64,000 bases of DNA from an uncultured Psychrobacter sp. (GTDB lineage: Bacteria > Pseudomonadota > Gammaproteobacteria > Pseudomonadales > Moraxellaceae): positions 248,001-312,000 of the forward strand of contig NZ_CANMRN010000002.1 of assembly GCF_947500265.1 (NCBI RefSeq), written 5' to 3'. The translations under genes were made by a program, and so were the position numbers. Below the pieces are notes generated by a model. That model searched no databases. It was not told the origin of the DNA and saw only the letters and a list, made by a program, of their open reading frames with translations. Below, piece after piece: positions 9,335-19,223 of the stretch (position 1 is the first letter of the stretch; each line of letters starts with the position of its first letter).

Positions 9335-10561
9335 ATGAGTATGGGTAAAAAGTTAATGCATTGGGTGGACGCGCGTTTTCCAGCGACCGAAACCTATGAA
9401 TACCATATGTCAAAGTACTACGCACCAAAGAACTTTAACTTCTGGTACTTCTTTGGCGTGCTATCAATGATTGTATTGGTCAACCAATTGGTGACTGGTA
9501 TATGGCTTACGATGATGTACAACCCAAGTGCCGAAGGGGCATTTGCGTCTGTTGAATACATCATGCGTGACGTAAAAGGTGGTTGGCTCATTCGCTATAT
9601 GCACTCAACCGGCGCATCTGCGTTTTTCGTCGTTGTATACCTGCATATGTTTAGAGCCTTGTTATACGGTTCATACCAAAAACCTCGTGAGCTTATCTGG
9701 CTCATCGGTATGGGTATCTACCTAGCACTTATGGCAGAAGGTTTCTTCGGTTACCTACTACCTTGGGGCAACATGTCATTCTGGGGTGCACAGGTTATCT
9801 TGAACTTACCTGCAGCGCTGCCTGTTATTGGTGATGGCCTTGCTGAATGGGTACGTGGTGACTATATCATCTCTGGTATTACTCTAAACCGTTTCTTTGC
9901 TCTACACGTTGTTGCTATTCCATTAGTACTCGTGGGCCTAGTATTTATGCATATTGTGGCGTTGCACCATGTGGGTTCAAACAACCCTGATGGCATCGAC
10001 ATCAAAAAGCTAAAAGACAAAAATGGTGTGCCTTTAGACGGTATCGAATTCCATCCGTACTACACTGTGCATGACATGGTTGGTATCGTAGTATTCTTTA
10101 TCTGTTTCTTTGCAGTGGTATTCTTCTTCCCAGAAGGCGGCGGTTTCTTCCTTGAGCCACCAAACTTTGAGACAGCGAACTCACTGAAAACACCAGCGCA
10201 TATTGCACCAGTATGGTACTACACGCCTTTCTACGCTATCTTGCGTGCTGTTCCTGATAAGCTTGGTGGTGTTATCGCAATGGGTGCTGCAATTGCTGTA
10301 TTGTTCTTGATTCCATGGCTTGATAGATCGCCTGTACGCTCTATGCGTTACAAAGGTATCTTGTCTAAAATCGCGCTTACTGTATTTGCTATTAGCTTTG
10401 TTGTATTGGGCTACTTGGGTGCGACGCCTGCTACCCCAACGGCAACTATCATGGCTCGTGTATTCACGATTCTATATTTCTTGTTCTTCTTACTGATGCC
10501 GTTCTACACTGCCATCGAGAAGTGTAAACAGCCACCAGAACGCGTTACCGGAGGTCACTAA
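9335..10561 (+). CDS. petB: Ubiquinol-cytochrome c reductase, cytochrome b subunit
   Basis: Integral membrane core of the bc1 complex, binding two b hemes and the quinone sites. The haem-ligand histidine pairs sit in helices B (MHSTGASAFFVVVYLHMF) and D (LHVVAIPLVLVGLVFMHIVALHH). The PEWY-type Qo loop region is present as APVWYYTPFYAILRA. Length 408 residues. I start at the ATG at 9335 (MSMGKK), which has GGGGAGG nine bases upstream, and not at the TTG at 9320 inside petA. Its stop overlaps the petC start by one base (TAATG), showing translational coupling. Confidence 0.95.
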   Translation: MSMGKKLMHWVDARFPATETYEYHMSKYYAPKNFNFWYFFGVLSMIVLVNQLVTGIWLTMMYNPSAEGAFASVEYIMRDVKGGWLIRYMHSTGASAFFVVVYLHMFRALLYGSYQKPRELIWLIGMGIYLALMAEGFFGYLLPWGNMSFWGAQVILNLPAALPVIGDGLAEWVRGDYIISGITLNRFFALHVVAIPLVLVGLVFMHIVALHHVGSNNPDGIDIKKLKDKNGVPLDGIEFHPYYTVHDMVGIVVFFICFFAVVFFFPEGGGFFLEPPNFETANSLKTPAHIAPVWYYTPFYAILRAVPDKLGGVIAMGAAIAVLFLIPWLDRSPVRSMRYKGILSKIALTVFAISFVVLGYLGATPATPTATIMARVFTILYFLFFLLMPFYTAIEKCKQPPERVTGGH

Positions 10562-11277
10562 TGAGCACGCTAATTAAATCCCTAGCTGGTCTAGGCTTAG
10601 GCGCGGCATTGACGTTGACTGCTGGTACGGCAATGGCGGCTGGGGGTCACGGATGTGGCACGTTTACTAACGCTGAAGGTGTTGAAGAGCATTTGGCTTG
10701 TAGTACTGCTCCTATTGATTTTACCAATAAGGGCTCGCTACAAAACGGTGCAAAAATCTTTATGAACTACTGTGCTGGGTGTCACTCAGCCAAGTACGTT
10801 CGTCACTCACGCATTGCCAAAGATTTAGAGATACCGCCTGAGCTGGTTGAAAAGTATTTGATGGTTACTACCGATCAAATCGGTGACCACATTACTGCTG
10901 AAATCGATCCTGAGATTCAAGCATCTTGGTTTGGCGCAGCGCCTCCTGATTTATCACTTGAGACACGTCTGCGTGGCGACGACTGGGTATATACTTACCT
11001 ACTGTCGTTCTATGAAGATCCAAGCCGTCCTTGGGGCGCGAATAACTTAGTACTGGCCAATGCAGCGATGCCTCATGTATTGCATAACATGCAAGAAGAG
11101 TTGAGCCAAGAAGAGTTTGAATCTGAAGTTGGTGACTTGGTTAACTTTATGGCGTGGATGGGTGAACCTGCTCGTCACGACCGTCAAGTAATTGGTTTCT
11201 TCGTAATTCTATTCTTATTAGTACTGCTCATCCCAGTTTACTTATTGAATAAAGAATTCTGGAAAGATGTTAAATAA
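10561..11277 (+). CDS. petC: Ubiquinol-cytochrome c reductase, cytochrome c1 subunit
   Basis: Periplasmic c-type haem subunit of the bc1 complex that passes electrons from the Rieske protein to soluble cytochrome c. It has a signal peptide (cleavage near AMA-AGGHG), one haem motif CAGCH at residues 71-75, a likely Met ligand in NAAMPHVL, and a C-terminal anchor helix (FFVILFLLVLLIPVYLL). 238 residues is normal for the type encoded apart from cytochrome b. Last gene of the operon, closed by a strong terminator. Confidence 0.95.
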   Translation: MSTLIKSLAGLGLGAALTLTAGTAMAAGGHGCGTFTNAEGVEEHLACSTAPIDFTNKGSLQNGAKIFMNYCAGCHSAKYVRHSRIAKDLEIPPELVEKYLMVTTDQIGDHITAEIDPEIQASWFGAAPPDLSLETRLRGDDWVYTYLLSFYEDPSRPWGANNLVLANAAMPHVLHNMQEELSQEEFESEVGDLVNFMAWMGEPARHDRQVIGFFVILFLLVLLIPVYLLNKEFWKDVK

Positions 11278-11306
11278 GTCATAGTCAGCAGATAGTTCTG
11301 AGAAAT

Positions 11307-11338
11307 AAAAAAGGCACTACTTCGGTAGTGCCTTTTTT
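11307..11338 (+). terminator. Terminator of petABC
   Basis: Strong hairpin AAAAAAGGCACTAC-TTCG-GTAGTGCCTTTTTT with a stable UUCG tetraloop, 30 bases after petC. Confidence 0.92.
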
Positions 11339-11473
11339 GTGCCTTGATATAGAGCATAAATACTAGATATGCCGTAAAATAAGTCGCTCAGCGCTAATGT
11401 TTACGTACACTACCTTGATAAACGTTGCGAGTTTGTTTACGATGACAACCTTCACTATTAACATTAGGCTTTC

Positions 11474-12088
11474 ATGATTGATGCGAATGACATTCCAAGT
11501 AGTCAGCTAATTTTGTATGCTGATGACGGCTACGACAGTCATGTGGTACGCCTATTACTTGAAGAAAAAAAGCTCGCTTACTATTTGTCTCGCTTACATT
11601 CTGAGCGCCCTGAAGATTTGACTGAGCTAAACCCTTATCATACCTTGCCTGTTTTGCAGCAGCGTGAGATTGCGCTTTATGAGATTAACGTCATTTTTGA
11701 GTACCTTGAAGAGCGTTATCACACAAACAAATTGCTTCCTGAGACACCGCAAGAGCGTGCACAGTTTCGCCAATTGGCTTGGCGCATTCAGCGTGATTGG
11801 TTAGTACTTGGCAAACGTCTGCTGACGCATCCAGATAGCTTTAATAAAGCACAGGCTGCCATTGCCAAAAAACAGCTCAGTGATTCGTTAATTACTCTGT
11901 CACCGCTGTTCGCTCATAAGCCTTATTTTATGGCTGATGAGTTTGGCTGGTGTGACGTGTTATTAGCGCCACTATTATGGCGATTAGATGAGATGGGTAT
12001 TGAGCTGCCACGTGCCATTAGCCGTCCATTGTTTGAATACCAAACGAGAGTGTTTGAGCGTAGTAGCTTCCAAAAAAGCGTGCGTTGA
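11474..12088 (+). CDS. sspA: Stringent starvation protein A (GST-fold regulator)
   Basis: 204-residue protein with a glutathione S-transferase fold: a thioredoxin-like N-terminal domain (residues 10-90, with the LPVLQQREIALYEINVIFEYLEERY block) and a helical C-terminal domain. SspA binds RNA polymerase and does not act as a transferase. It is followed 132 bases later by sspB, the usual order, and in many gammaproteobacteria and betaproteobacteria this pair follows petABC as it does here. A terminator before it suggests its own promoter. Confidence 0.9.
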   Translation: MIDANDIPSSQLILYADDGYDSHVVRLLLEEKKLAYYLSRLHSERPEDLTELNPYHTLPVLQQREIALYEINVIFEYLEERYHTNKLLPETPQERAQFRQLAWRIQRDWLVLGKRLLTHPDSFNKAQAAIAKKQLSDSLITLSPLFAHKPYFMADEFGWCDVLLAPLLWRLDEMGIELPRAISRPLFEYQTRVFERSSFQKSVR

Positions 12089-12220
12089 TTAGACAAGTAT
12101 CGAAAGCTGTCCTAAAATAAAGTATAAATAAGATAGATGTTAATTAGCATCTGTCATTTGATAAATTGCTGAACGAGATATTTTTCATTATTAAAAATTA
12201 TTAGTATAGGAAATCATTAG

Positions 12221-12658
12221 ATGAGCGAAACCACCTCTATTACACCTACCCGTCCTTATATGGTACGCGCACTATATCAATGGATAGAAGACAACGCTCT
12301 GACACCATACTTGATGGTCGATGCCACGGCTGACAATGTGCAAATACCAACCGAACATGTGCAAGACGGTCGTATCGTATTAAATATTGCCAGCCGTGCT
12401 ACGGGTAACATGAGTATGGAAAACGACTATATTCATTTTAGCGCACGCTTCGGTGGTGTATCACAAGAAATCTGGATACCGCTTACTGCTGTGATGGGTA
12501 TCTATGCTAAAGAGAACTCGCAAGGGATGTTCTTTGATCCAAAAGAGTATGACAACTATCAGCCAGAAGACGATTCAGCGCCAATGTCTAACAACAGCGC
12601 TATTAAAACCCCTAAACCAAAGCGCGATAATAAAGCGGGTTTAAAGGTCTTAAAATAA
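12221..12658 (+). CDS. sspB: ClpXP protease specificity-enhancing factor SspB
   Basis: Adaptor that binds the ssrA tag on stalled-translation products and delivers them to ClpXP. The folded domain covers residues 8-110 (YMVRALYQWIEDN, NIASRATGNMSMEND, IHFSARFGGV, the peptide-binding half), followed by a flexible tail and a short basic C-terminal segment ending GLKVLK that docks ClpX. Length 145 is close to family norms. The tmRNA whose tag it reads is in this same window (52844-53202, tag ANDETYALAA). The start has an AGGAA ribosome site. Confidence 0.92.
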   Translation: MSETTSITPTRPYMVRALYQWIEDNALTPYLMVDATADNVQIPTEHVQDGRIVLNIASRATGNMSMENDYIHFSARFGGVSQEIWIPLTAVMGIYAKENSQGMFFDPKEYDNYQPEDDSAPMSNNSAIKTPKPKRDNKAGLKVLK

Positions 12659-12706
12659 AAATTCTGGAAGTAAATAGAACCGTAGACCAGTTCTATTTAA
12701 CACAAT

Positions 12707-12743
12707 AAAAAAGCTAGCCATATTTAATATGACTAGCTTTTTT
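12707..12743. terminator. Bidirectional terminator between sspB and dcd
   Basis: Long inverted repeat AAAAAAGCTAG...CTAGCTTTTTT with inner CATATT / AATATG pairing. A and T runs on both sides let it serve the converging sspB and dcd. Confidence 0.85.
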
Positions 12744-12805
12744 ATTAACTATTTAAAGGCTTATTAACTTCTATAACTGATAAGCTCTTTCCAAGCACTT
12801 ACTGA

Positions 12806-13381
12806 TTAGGTTCTTGGCAACGTCACACCGCGTTGACCTTGGTATTTACCACCGCGATCTTTATAACTGGTCTCACAAACGTCATCAGCATCACTTTGGA
12901 AAAATAGCATTTGCGCGACGCCTTCACCAGCATAGATACGGGCTGGTAGATTGGTGGTATTACTAAATTCTAAAGTGACGTGCCCTTCCCACTCTGGCTC
13001 AAGCGGTGTCACGTTGACGATAATACCACAGCGCGCATAAGTCGACTTACCTAGGCAAATAGTCAATACATCACGCGGAATACGGAAATACTCCATGGTA
13101 CGTGCTAGCGCGAATGAGTTTGGTGGAATAATACACTCGTCACCAACGATATCAATAAAACTTTTTTCATCGAAGTTTTTAGGATCAACGACGACTGAAT
13201 GTACGTTGGTAAAGACTTTAAACTCAGGGGCACAGCGCACGTCATAACCATAGCTTGACGTACCATAGCTCACCAAGCGCTCGCCTGCATCGTTGAAGCG
13301 CACTTGACCGGCTTCAAATGGTTCAATCATGCCATGCTCTTCGGCCATTTTACGAATCCAGCGGTCAGACTTGATAGACAT
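12806..13381 (-). CDS. dcd: dCTP deaminase
   Basis: Converts dCTP to dUTP, the main route to dTMP in many gammaproteobacteria. The 191 residues carry the family blocks [34 protein letters not shown] (with the catalytic Glu in this block) and the C-terminal [14 protein letters not shown] lid. Monocistronic on minus, converging with sspB over a shared terminator. A TAAGGA-type ribosome site precedes the start. Confidence 0.95.
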   Translation of the reverse strand: MSIKSDRWIRKMAEEHGMIEPFEAGQVRFNDAGERLVSYGTSSYGYDVRCAPEFKVFTNVHSVVVDPKNFDEKSFIDIVGDECIIPPNSFALARTMEYFRIPRDVLTICLGKSTYARCGIIVNVTPLEPEWEGHVTLEFSNTTNLPARIYAGEGVAQMLFFQSDADDVCETSYKDRGGKYQGQRGVTLPRT

Positions 13382-13535
13382 TGTTGTTCCTTAGCAAATA
13401 TTTAATAGCGGTTATGATAACAGTATTTTGATAGCGACGATTATACGGAATTGATGGCAAAATTTATAGAGGAGCGGCTACTTAAAACTGAATACAGCCA
13501 ATAATCTCATTTATCCCCATCTTATATTTTAGAAG

Positions 13536-14696
13536 CTACCATTTGGCAAAATGATCTTCTGCGAGCCCCATGACATTATCAAGCCTAATGACTTCATCTC
13601 TTATTCGAATTTCACCACTATAAAAACCTATCCATTGCTCAAAGATACTGGCTATCACACCAAAATTATCAGTCTTTTTATAGACGGCAATCGGTGTAAA
13701 GCTTAAATCAATATCGACATTGCTCCACCCTAGATTTTGATGATAAATACGCCACGGCTTTGTGGCGCTAGCGTCAGTTTCTACACTTTCTATACTTGTC
13801 TTAAGACTGTCTGGCTGACTTGATCGAATATTTGAACCCTCACGAGCAAACATAACGGGTGGCAAATAGAATATCTGCCCATCAAGCCAGCAAGCATTTT
13901 CACTGGCTCCTGTCTCATTGACACCCATAGACAGATTGAGCAAAAAGCGACGGCCATCTGACAAATAGCTAGTGATACAGCTCCAAAACCAATTGGTCTC
14001 ATGACGCATATAGCCGAGCGTCCAATCTAGATTGGCAATAGTGGCATCGGTGAAAGTTATTTTTTGAGGTTGAGCGTCAGGAGCATCAGTATAAAATTTT
14101 GACTTGGTTTTAATAAGTAAATGCCCAGATAGTGCGGTCAATGGTTCTTTTTGCGTAAACGTCCAGCCACGCCTACCAGTCGGCGTACATATGGCTAACG
14201 GTTGTGCGCTTCGTGCTAACGCTGCCGCTATTGCAACATACTGACTGTCGAGCGCAATAGTCATCTGAGCAGGACTAAAATCTAAGGTGACGCTAAGCTT
14301 TGTATGTGTAAATGCCATCTGCCCTTGATAACCATCACCGTCTAAGTGCGTATGATGCGTCAAAGGCTGTAGCGCCTCACAGACTTCCAGCTGCTGCGTA
14401 TCCTCATTATAAATGTAAACGAAAGCACTAGTCGCAAGCTTAATCGTTGCGAGCGCGAGGCACACTCGATACGGGGGCTGGAGTATCTGAATGAAACAGA
14501 ATTGGTTGGCTTTTAGTTCTTTACGCCAGTTAGGTAAGGATTTTTGTGAAATGAGATGACTATAATAGTCTAAGTAGTTGATACTTTTGACTTGGGAGAA
14601 AACACCAAAAACAGGCTGACCATTTTGGATAAGATATTCGAGATTTGCCAGTTTTAAGTTGGCGGCAATATACGGTTTGTCGTGGCTTTTATTCAT
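13536..14696 (-). CDS. DUF2804 domain protein
   Basis: 386-residue cytoplasmic protein without signal peptide or membrane segment. The C-terminal half shows the DUF2804 pattern: NWFWSCITSYLSDGRRFLLNLSMGVNE, then YHQNLGWSNVDIDLSF and FGVIASIFEQWIGFYSGEI, ending GLAEDHFAKW. Function is unknown; the family is predicted to be all-beta. It starts 12 bases after the stop of the upstream gene (14709-15146), so the two are probably cotranscribed. Confidence 0.75.
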   Translation of the reverse strand: MNKSHDKPYIAANLKLANLEYLIQNGQPVFGVFSQVKSINYLDYYSHLISQKSLPNWRKELKANQFCFIQILQPPYRVCLALATIKLATSAFVYIYNEDTQQLEVCEALQPLTHHTHLDGDGYQGQMAFTHTKLSVTLDFSPAQMTIALDSQYVAIAAALARSAQPLAICTPTGRRGWTFTQKEPLTALSGHLLIKTKSKFYTDAPDAQPQKITFTDATIANLDWTLGYMRHETNWFWSCITSYLSDGRRFLLNLSMGVNETGASENACWLDGQIFYLPPVMFAREGSNIRSSQPDSLKTSIESVETDASATKPWRIYHQNLGWSNVDIDLSFTPIAVYKKTDNFGVIASIFEQWIGFYSGEIRIRDEVIRLDNVMGLAEDHFAKW

Positions 14697-14708
14697 GATA
14701 TCGGCATC

Positions 14709-15146
14709 CTAGCCAAATTTTTCTAAAGGTACTATCTGTCCTTGATAGCTCACGGTGCTATGTGAAACTCTTCTTTTTGCCTGTACAGCACCCACAAAAA
14801 ACGCTTCAGTTATCACCTTAACTTCGATATTGGTTAATCCATCTACTAGTGTTTCTGTAACATCTATTGATGCAAGCGCACTCACCCATAAAAAGTGACT
14901 TGGAAACTTTTTTAACAGCTCAGCGAGAGCCTTTGTGAATTTGTTAAAATCGGCAATTACCATTCGGCGATTGCTAAAGTCAGCATTAATCTGATAGCGT
15001 TTGCTACTGCCATCTTTATAGTAGCAAACGGCAATCAACTGATTGTTTGAGAGTTCAATGATGTATATCGGCGGACGAAATAATCGTACGACTCTATACT
15101 GCTTAGGAGTATTGTCTAAATGGCTTTGATAAATAGATAAGTTCAA
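14709..15146 (-). CDS. Unknown 145-residue protein
   Basis: I do not recognise the family. It is soluble, with mixed alpha/beta character: N-terminal beta-like stretch (YRVVRLFRPPIYIIEL), a basic middle, and a C-terminal segment ITEAFFVGAVQAKRRVS. The start is TTG, chosen because AGAGGA lies five bases upstream and no ATG fits. It lies 64 bases after mrp and 12 before the DUF2804 gene on the same strand, so a small operon with them is likely. Confidence 0.6.
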   Translation of the reverse strand: MNLSIYQSHLDNTPKQYRVVRLFRPPIYIIELSNNQLIAVCYYKDGSSKRYQINADFSNRRMVIADFNKFTKALAELLKKFPSHFLWVSALASIDVTETLVDGLTNIEVKVITEAFFVGAVQAKRRVSHSTVSYQGQIVPLEKFG

Positions 15147-15210
15147 GATATCCTCTTTTTAGACAATACATTCACTTTAAAAGTCGCCAGCTTAGGCTAC
15201 TTCTCCAACA

Positions 15211-16446
15211 TCAAAAAATCCGCTTATCATCGACAGGCTTTGCAAATTTATTGATATTGGTTTCGATGTTTTTGGCAATATCTAGGTAATATTGTGCAAA
15301 CTCATCATCAGCTAAGACGCTTGGCACACCTTTATCAACTTGTGCACGAATGCCACTGGCAAGTGGTAGCTGACCCAATAGCGGTACCTGATATTGCTCA
15401 GCGATGAATTCACCGCCACCCGTACCAAAGATCGCTTCGGTATGATTACAGTTGCTACAGGTATGTAGCGCCATGTTTTCAACCACCCCAAGCACAGGAA
15501 TGTTGGTTTTGTTAAACATCTCAACGCCTTTTTGCGCATCGAGCAAGGCAACATGCTGCGGTGTCGTGACAATGACAGCACCCGTGACAGGAATACGCTG
15601 CGCCAATGTCAGCTGTATATCACCCGTACCTGGCGGCATATCAATCACTAAATAGTCTAGCTGCGGCCAGTTAGTTTGATTATATAGCTGCATCAATGCA
15701 CCCGTGGCTTTTGGTCCACGCCATGCAACCGGCGTATTATCTCCATCGAGCAAGCTACCGATAGAGAGCATTGCCATACCGTGCGCATCAACTGGCACGA
15801 ACTGCTCGTTTTCTAGTTGCGGCTTCACATCAGCAACGCCTAGCATCGTTGGCATACTAGGACCATAGATATCGGCATCTAGCACACCAACGCGGTTGCC
15901 AAGCTTTTGTAGTGCTAAGGCGATATTGACCGTGGTGGTTGATTTACCAACACCGCCCTTACCTGATGCCACAACAATAATATGACGGATACGAGGATGG
16001 GCGGCCAATGACGCTTGGGTAGGTGCAGCTTTCGTAATCGGTGGCTCGGCGTTATTACTATTGTCAGAGCTATGACTATCAGGATTAATGGCAGGCTTGC
16101 TCTGACTATCCATCGCATTGATCGTCTTTGGCATTTTCTTTGGCAAGCTTGAACCTGAGCCTTTTTCTGGCGCAGGCAGACGCACGTTCATATGAATCGT
16201 CGTAATACCATGCGGATGTAGCAACTGCCCGAGCTCCTGTTGTATAACTTCAGGATTGCTATCCTTCGGCAAACGCAGGTCTAAGGTAAGTGCTTCGCCA
16301 TCACGCTCAAGCCCTGTGACCATCGTGGCAATACTGACAGCACCTATCTCATATCCAAGTAGGACTTTGTCGACGGCGCTATCACGCTCTGCCTGCTGCT
16401 GAGGCGTTTCGGTTTTTGTGGTTTTTTTCTTCATAAAGTTAAACAT
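15211..16446 (-). CDS. mrp: Iron-sulfur cluster carrier protein Mrp/ApbC
   Basis: P-loop ATPase of the Mrp/NBP35 group that carries and delivers Fe-S clusters. The N-terminal ~100 residues are a MIP18/DUF59-like domain, followed by a Ser/Asn-rich linker (residues 105-150). The ATPase part has the deviant Walker A GKGGVGKSTT, DADIYGPSMP, and VIDMPPGTGDIQLTLAQ. A CSNC pair near residue 335 would bridge the cluster between two subunits. 411 residues is slightly long because of the linker. In many gammaproteobacteria mrp sits near metG and dcd, and both are within 10 kb here. Confidence 0.9.
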   Translation of the reverse strand: MFNFMKKKTTKTETPQQQAERDSAVDKVLLGYEIGAVSIATMVTGLERDGEALTLDLRLPKDSNPEVIQQELGQLLHPHGITTIHMNVRLPAPEKGSGSSLPKKMPKTINAMDSQSKPAINPDSHSSDNSNNAEPPITKAAPTQASLAAHPRIRHIIVVASGKGGVGKSTTTVNIALALQKLGNRVGVLDADIYGPSMPTMLGVADVKPQLENEQFVPVDAHGMAMLSIGSLLDGDNTPVAWRGPKATGALMQLYNQTNWPQLDYLVIDMPPGTGDIQLTLAQRIPVTGAVIVTTPQHVALLDAQKGVEMFNKTNIPVLGVVENMALHTCSNCNHTEAIFGTGGGEFIAEQYQVPLLGQLPLASGIRAQVDKGVPSVLADDEFAQYYLDIAKNIETNINKFAKPVDDKRIF

Positions 16447-16584
16447 AGCTACTATTATGGCCTATACAAGTGGGTAGATCTGGCAAATCGCTCAAGTTGT
16501 CTCATTGCGTATTTTACAACTGATATCGTTAATGAGTATATTAGCCAAACCTTCTATCGTGACAGTGTAGCTGAATTGGAGGCA

Positions 16585-16622
16585 TAAAAAAACCACAACG
16601 CCAGTAGGTCTGACGTTGTGGT
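16585..16622 (-). terminator. Terminator of hbdH
   Basis: On minus: ACCACAACGTCAG / CTGGCGTTGTGGT stem then seven T, 20 bases after the hbdH stop. Confidence 0.85.
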
Positions 16623-16642
16623 ATAGGCAAATTGTATATATA

Positions 16643-17443
16643 TTAATTCATAAACCAACCATGACTGGCAACGATAGATTGTCCAGTAAACACATTGGTT
16701 GGGAAAGCCGCTAAAAATAGCGCCAATTGGGCAATGTCTTTTACTGTCGTAAATTCTTTATCTACGGTATTGACCAGCATAATATCGTTAATAACCGACT
16801 CTTCACTGATACCTTTTTCAGCTGCTTGCTCTGGAATTTGTTTTTCGACCAATGGCGTTTTGACAAATCCTGGGCAAATTACATGCGAGCGTACCTTATG
16901 CGCGGCACCTTCTTTGGCTAACACACGGCACAGTCCTAGTAGTCCATGCTTAGCAGTCACGTAAGGGGCTTTATATAATGAGGCTTCATGCGAATGAGCA
17001 GAACCCATATAAATAACTGTGCCGCCTTTATCGCCTTTATACATGTGCTTAATCGCGGCTTTAGTGGTCAAAAAAGCGCCATCTAAGTGGATGTTAAGCA
17101 TTTTTTTCCAATCGCTAAACGCCATTTTATCAATAGGATCAATGATCTGAATGCCAGCATTAGAAACCAAAATATCAATACTGCCAAAAGTATCAACTAG
17201 CTGTTGTACACCATCGTTTACTGCATCTTCTGAGGTAACGTCCATGGCAATCGCCAGAGCACGTCCACCAGCAGCTTCAATAGCATCAACCGTCTTTTGT
17301 GCTGCTTCGAGATTAATATCGGCAATACCAACCGCTGCACCTGCTTTTGCATAAGTTTCAGCGATGTCACGTCCGATACCACTTGCAGAGCCAGTAACCA
17401 ATGCTACTTTGCCTGTCAAATCTTGTTCTAATTGGGTCGCCAT
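16643..17443 (-). CDS. hbdH: 3-hydroxybutyrate dehydrogenase (SDR family)
   Basis: NAD-dependent oxidation of D-3-hydroxybutyrate to acetoacetate. Classical short-chain dehydrogenase of 266 residues: cofactor motif TGSASGIG (17-24), NAG in SNAGIQ, catalytic Ser in MGSAHSHE, and catalytic YVTAK. The stretch [17 protein letters not shown] and the C-terminal [13 protein letters not shown] match the bacterial BDH subgroup. It lies downstream of scoA-scoB and atoE, completing a ketone-body pathway. A perfect 14-bp hairpin lies between it and scoB. Confidence 0.88.
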   Translation of the reverse strand: MATQLEQDLTGKVALVTGSASGIGRDIAETYAKAGAAVGIADINLEAAQKTVDAIEAAGGRALAIAMDVTSEDAVNDGVQQLVDTFGSIDILVSNAGIQIIDPIDKMAFSDWKKMLNIHLDGAFLTTKAAIKHMYKGDKGGTVIYMGSAHSHEASLYKAPYVTAKHGLLGLCRVLAKEGAAHKVRSHVICPGFVKTPLVEKQIPEQAAEKGISEESVINDIMLVNTVDKEFTTVKDIAQLALFLAAFPTNVFTGQSIVASHGWFMN

Positions 17444-17499
17444 ACATATTCCTTATCATGGTCTAAAATATTATTAGTTTTTATAAAACTGAACTGAAC

Positions 17500-17531
17500 A
17501 AATACGCCACTATAATCATAGTGGCGTATTT
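17500..17531 (-). other. Perfect 14-bp hairpin between scoB and hbdH
   Basis: AAATACGCCACTAT / ATAGTGGCGTATTT with a four-base loop, lying 54 bases after scoB. It has only a short T-rich tail on minus, so it could be a weak terminator or an mRNA-stabilising or processing site inside the operon. Confidence 0.6.
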
Positions 17532-17584
17532 ATTTGCGGGATAAAACATATTAATCTTACGACAGTCACTTTACTGTACAAAGT

Positions 17585-18214
17585 TTACTGAATAATACTT
17601 ACTGGTGTTTTTTCTTGTAGTTCGTCAAAGCTCACACCATCTGCTAATTCAACCAGTTTTAGTCCTTCATCAGTAACGTCTAATACAGCAAGCTCAGTAA
17701 CGATACGATCAACCACGCCTTTACCCGTCAATGGTAGCTCACAGTTTGCCAAGATTTTTGGGTCGCCGTGCTTATTGACTTGCTCCATCAATACAATCAC
17801 ACGCTGCACACCTGCGACCAAATCCATCGCCCCGCCCATGCCTTTAACCATCTTCTTGGGAATCATCCAGTTGGCAAGGTCGCCTTTTTCTGAGACTTCC
17901 ATTGCACCCAATATGGCCAAGTTGACATGACCGCCACGAATCATTGAAAAAGACTCTGAGCTACTAAAATAGCTAGCACCAGCTTCTGCGGTTACTGTTT
18001 GCTTGCCCGCATTAATCAAGTCCGCATCTACGTTTTCTGCTGTAGGGAACTCACCAATACCTAGCAAGCCATTCTCTGATTGTAGCCATACGTCCACGCC
18101 TTCAGGAATGTAGTTGGCGACCAACGTTGGTAGACCGATGCCTAGGTTCACATAGTAGCCATCTTGTAGCTCTTTTGCAGCGCGTTGCGCCATTTGCTCT
18201 CTTGTCCATGCCAT
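17585..18214 (-). CDS. scoB: 3-oxoacid CoA-transferase subunit B
   Basis: Beta subunit of succinyl-CoA:3-ketoacid (or acetyl-CoA:acetoacetate) CoA-transferase, which activates acetoacetate. It has the N-terminal block [18 protein letters not shown] and the catalytic glutamate in [10 protein letters not shown] (residues 46-55), then [26 protein letters not shown]. Length 209 is standard. Unusually, 142 bases with a strong hairpin separate it from scoA, whereas these subunit genes often sit close together. Confidence 0.92.
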   Translation of the reverse strand: MAWTREQMAQRAAKELQDGYYVNLGIGLPTLVANYIPEGVDVWLQSENGLLGIGEFPTAENVDADLINAGKQTVTAEAGASYFSSSESFSMIRGGHVNLAILGAMEVSEKGDLANWMIPKKMVKGMGGAMDLVAGVQRVIVLMEQVNKHGDPKILANCELPLTGKGVVDRIVTELAVLDVTDEGLKLVELADGVSFDELQEKTPVSIIQ

Positions 18215-18255
18215 GCTGATTTCCTTATTTTTTTACGATATTCTATTTTTATTCA

Positions 18256-18293
18256 TTTAGACAGCCAGTTATTTAATCGATTGGCTGTCTAAA
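18256..18293 (-). other. Perfect 12-bp hairpin between scoA and scoB
   Basis: TTTAGACAGCCA / TGGCTGTCTAAA with a 14-base loop and no T run on either side. Its position between two subunit genes suggests mRNA processing or stabilisation, not full termination. Confidence 0.6.
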
Positions 18294-18356
18294 CTATTAT
18301 CCATCTAAAATTAACTGTTGATTTCACGTACGATTAAGCGTCAACCACGTTTTTAT

Positions 18357-19070
18357 TTACGCGCCTTCTACAGCTTTAGTCGTGGTTTTTTCGATACGTT
18401 TTTCAGGGCTAGCATTCAATACAATACGTTGAACAAAAATACCCGGTAGATGCACTTCATCTGGATCAAACGTACCTGTCTCAACGATTTCTTCTACTTC
18501 AACAATTGTGGTTTTACCAGCCATCGCACAGTCTGGGTTAAAGTTACGAGCGGTTTTATTAAAGATTAGGTTGCCCGCTTTGTCAGCTTTTTGCGCTTTA
18601 ATTAGAGCGACATCAGCGCGCAGTGAATGCTCTAGCACATAAGTACGACCATCAAAATCACGCGTCTCTTTGCCTTCAGCGACTAATGTACCTACGCCTG
18701 TTGCAGTATAAAACGCAGGGATACCAGCACCGCCTGAGCGCAATTTTTCAGCCAATGTTCCTTGTGGTGTCAACTCAACTTCTAACTCGCCTGCCAAGTA
18801 CTGGCGCTCAAACTCTTTGTTTTCGCCCACATAAGATGAAATCATTTTTTTGATTTGACGTGTCTGTAGCAATAGCCCTAGACCGAAGTCATCGACACCA
18901 GCGTTATTACTGATACAAGTCAGCTCTTTGACTTTACTATCACGCAGCGCTTCGATTAATGCTTCTGGAATACCGCATAGTCCGAAGCCACCGATCGCGA
19001 GCGTTTGCCCGTCACTGACGACACCTTTTAGCGCTTCTTCGGCACTGTTATATACTTTTGATTGACTCAT
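18357..19070 (-). CDS. scoA: 3-oxoacid CoA-transferase subunit A
   Basis: Alpha subunit of the CoA-transferase; 237 residues. The CoA-binding glycine-rich motif [13 protein letters not shown] (residues 28-40) and blocks [14 protein letters not shown] and [15 protein letters not shown] are present. Acts with ScoB to move CoA to acetoacetate from succinyl-CoA or acetyl-CoA. It lies 255 bases downstream of atoE, with a MITE-like repeat in the gap. Confidence 0.92.
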   Translation of the reverse strand: MSQSKVYNSAEEALKGVVSDGQTLAIGGFGLCGIPEALIEALRDSKVKELTCISNNAGVDDFGLGLLLQTRQIKKMISSYVGENKEFERQYLAGELEVELTPQGTLAEKLRSGGAGIPAFYTATGVGTLVAEGKETRDFDGRTYVLEHSLRADVALIKAQKADKAGNLIFNKTARNFNPDCAMAGKTTIVEVEEIVETGTFDPDEVHLPGIFVQRIVLNASPEKRIEKTTTKAVEGA

Positions 19071-19223
19071 GCTTATCTCCTATGACTGTTATTTATATTT
19101 TTAATCCGTGCATAATTTAATGCTGAATTAAGTATCTCAATTATCCGTTTGATTGTTGCTTTTAATAAAACCTAACAGTGAAAATTCATCATGCTTATTT
19201 TTCTTTTAAGCGTTATAACGCCA

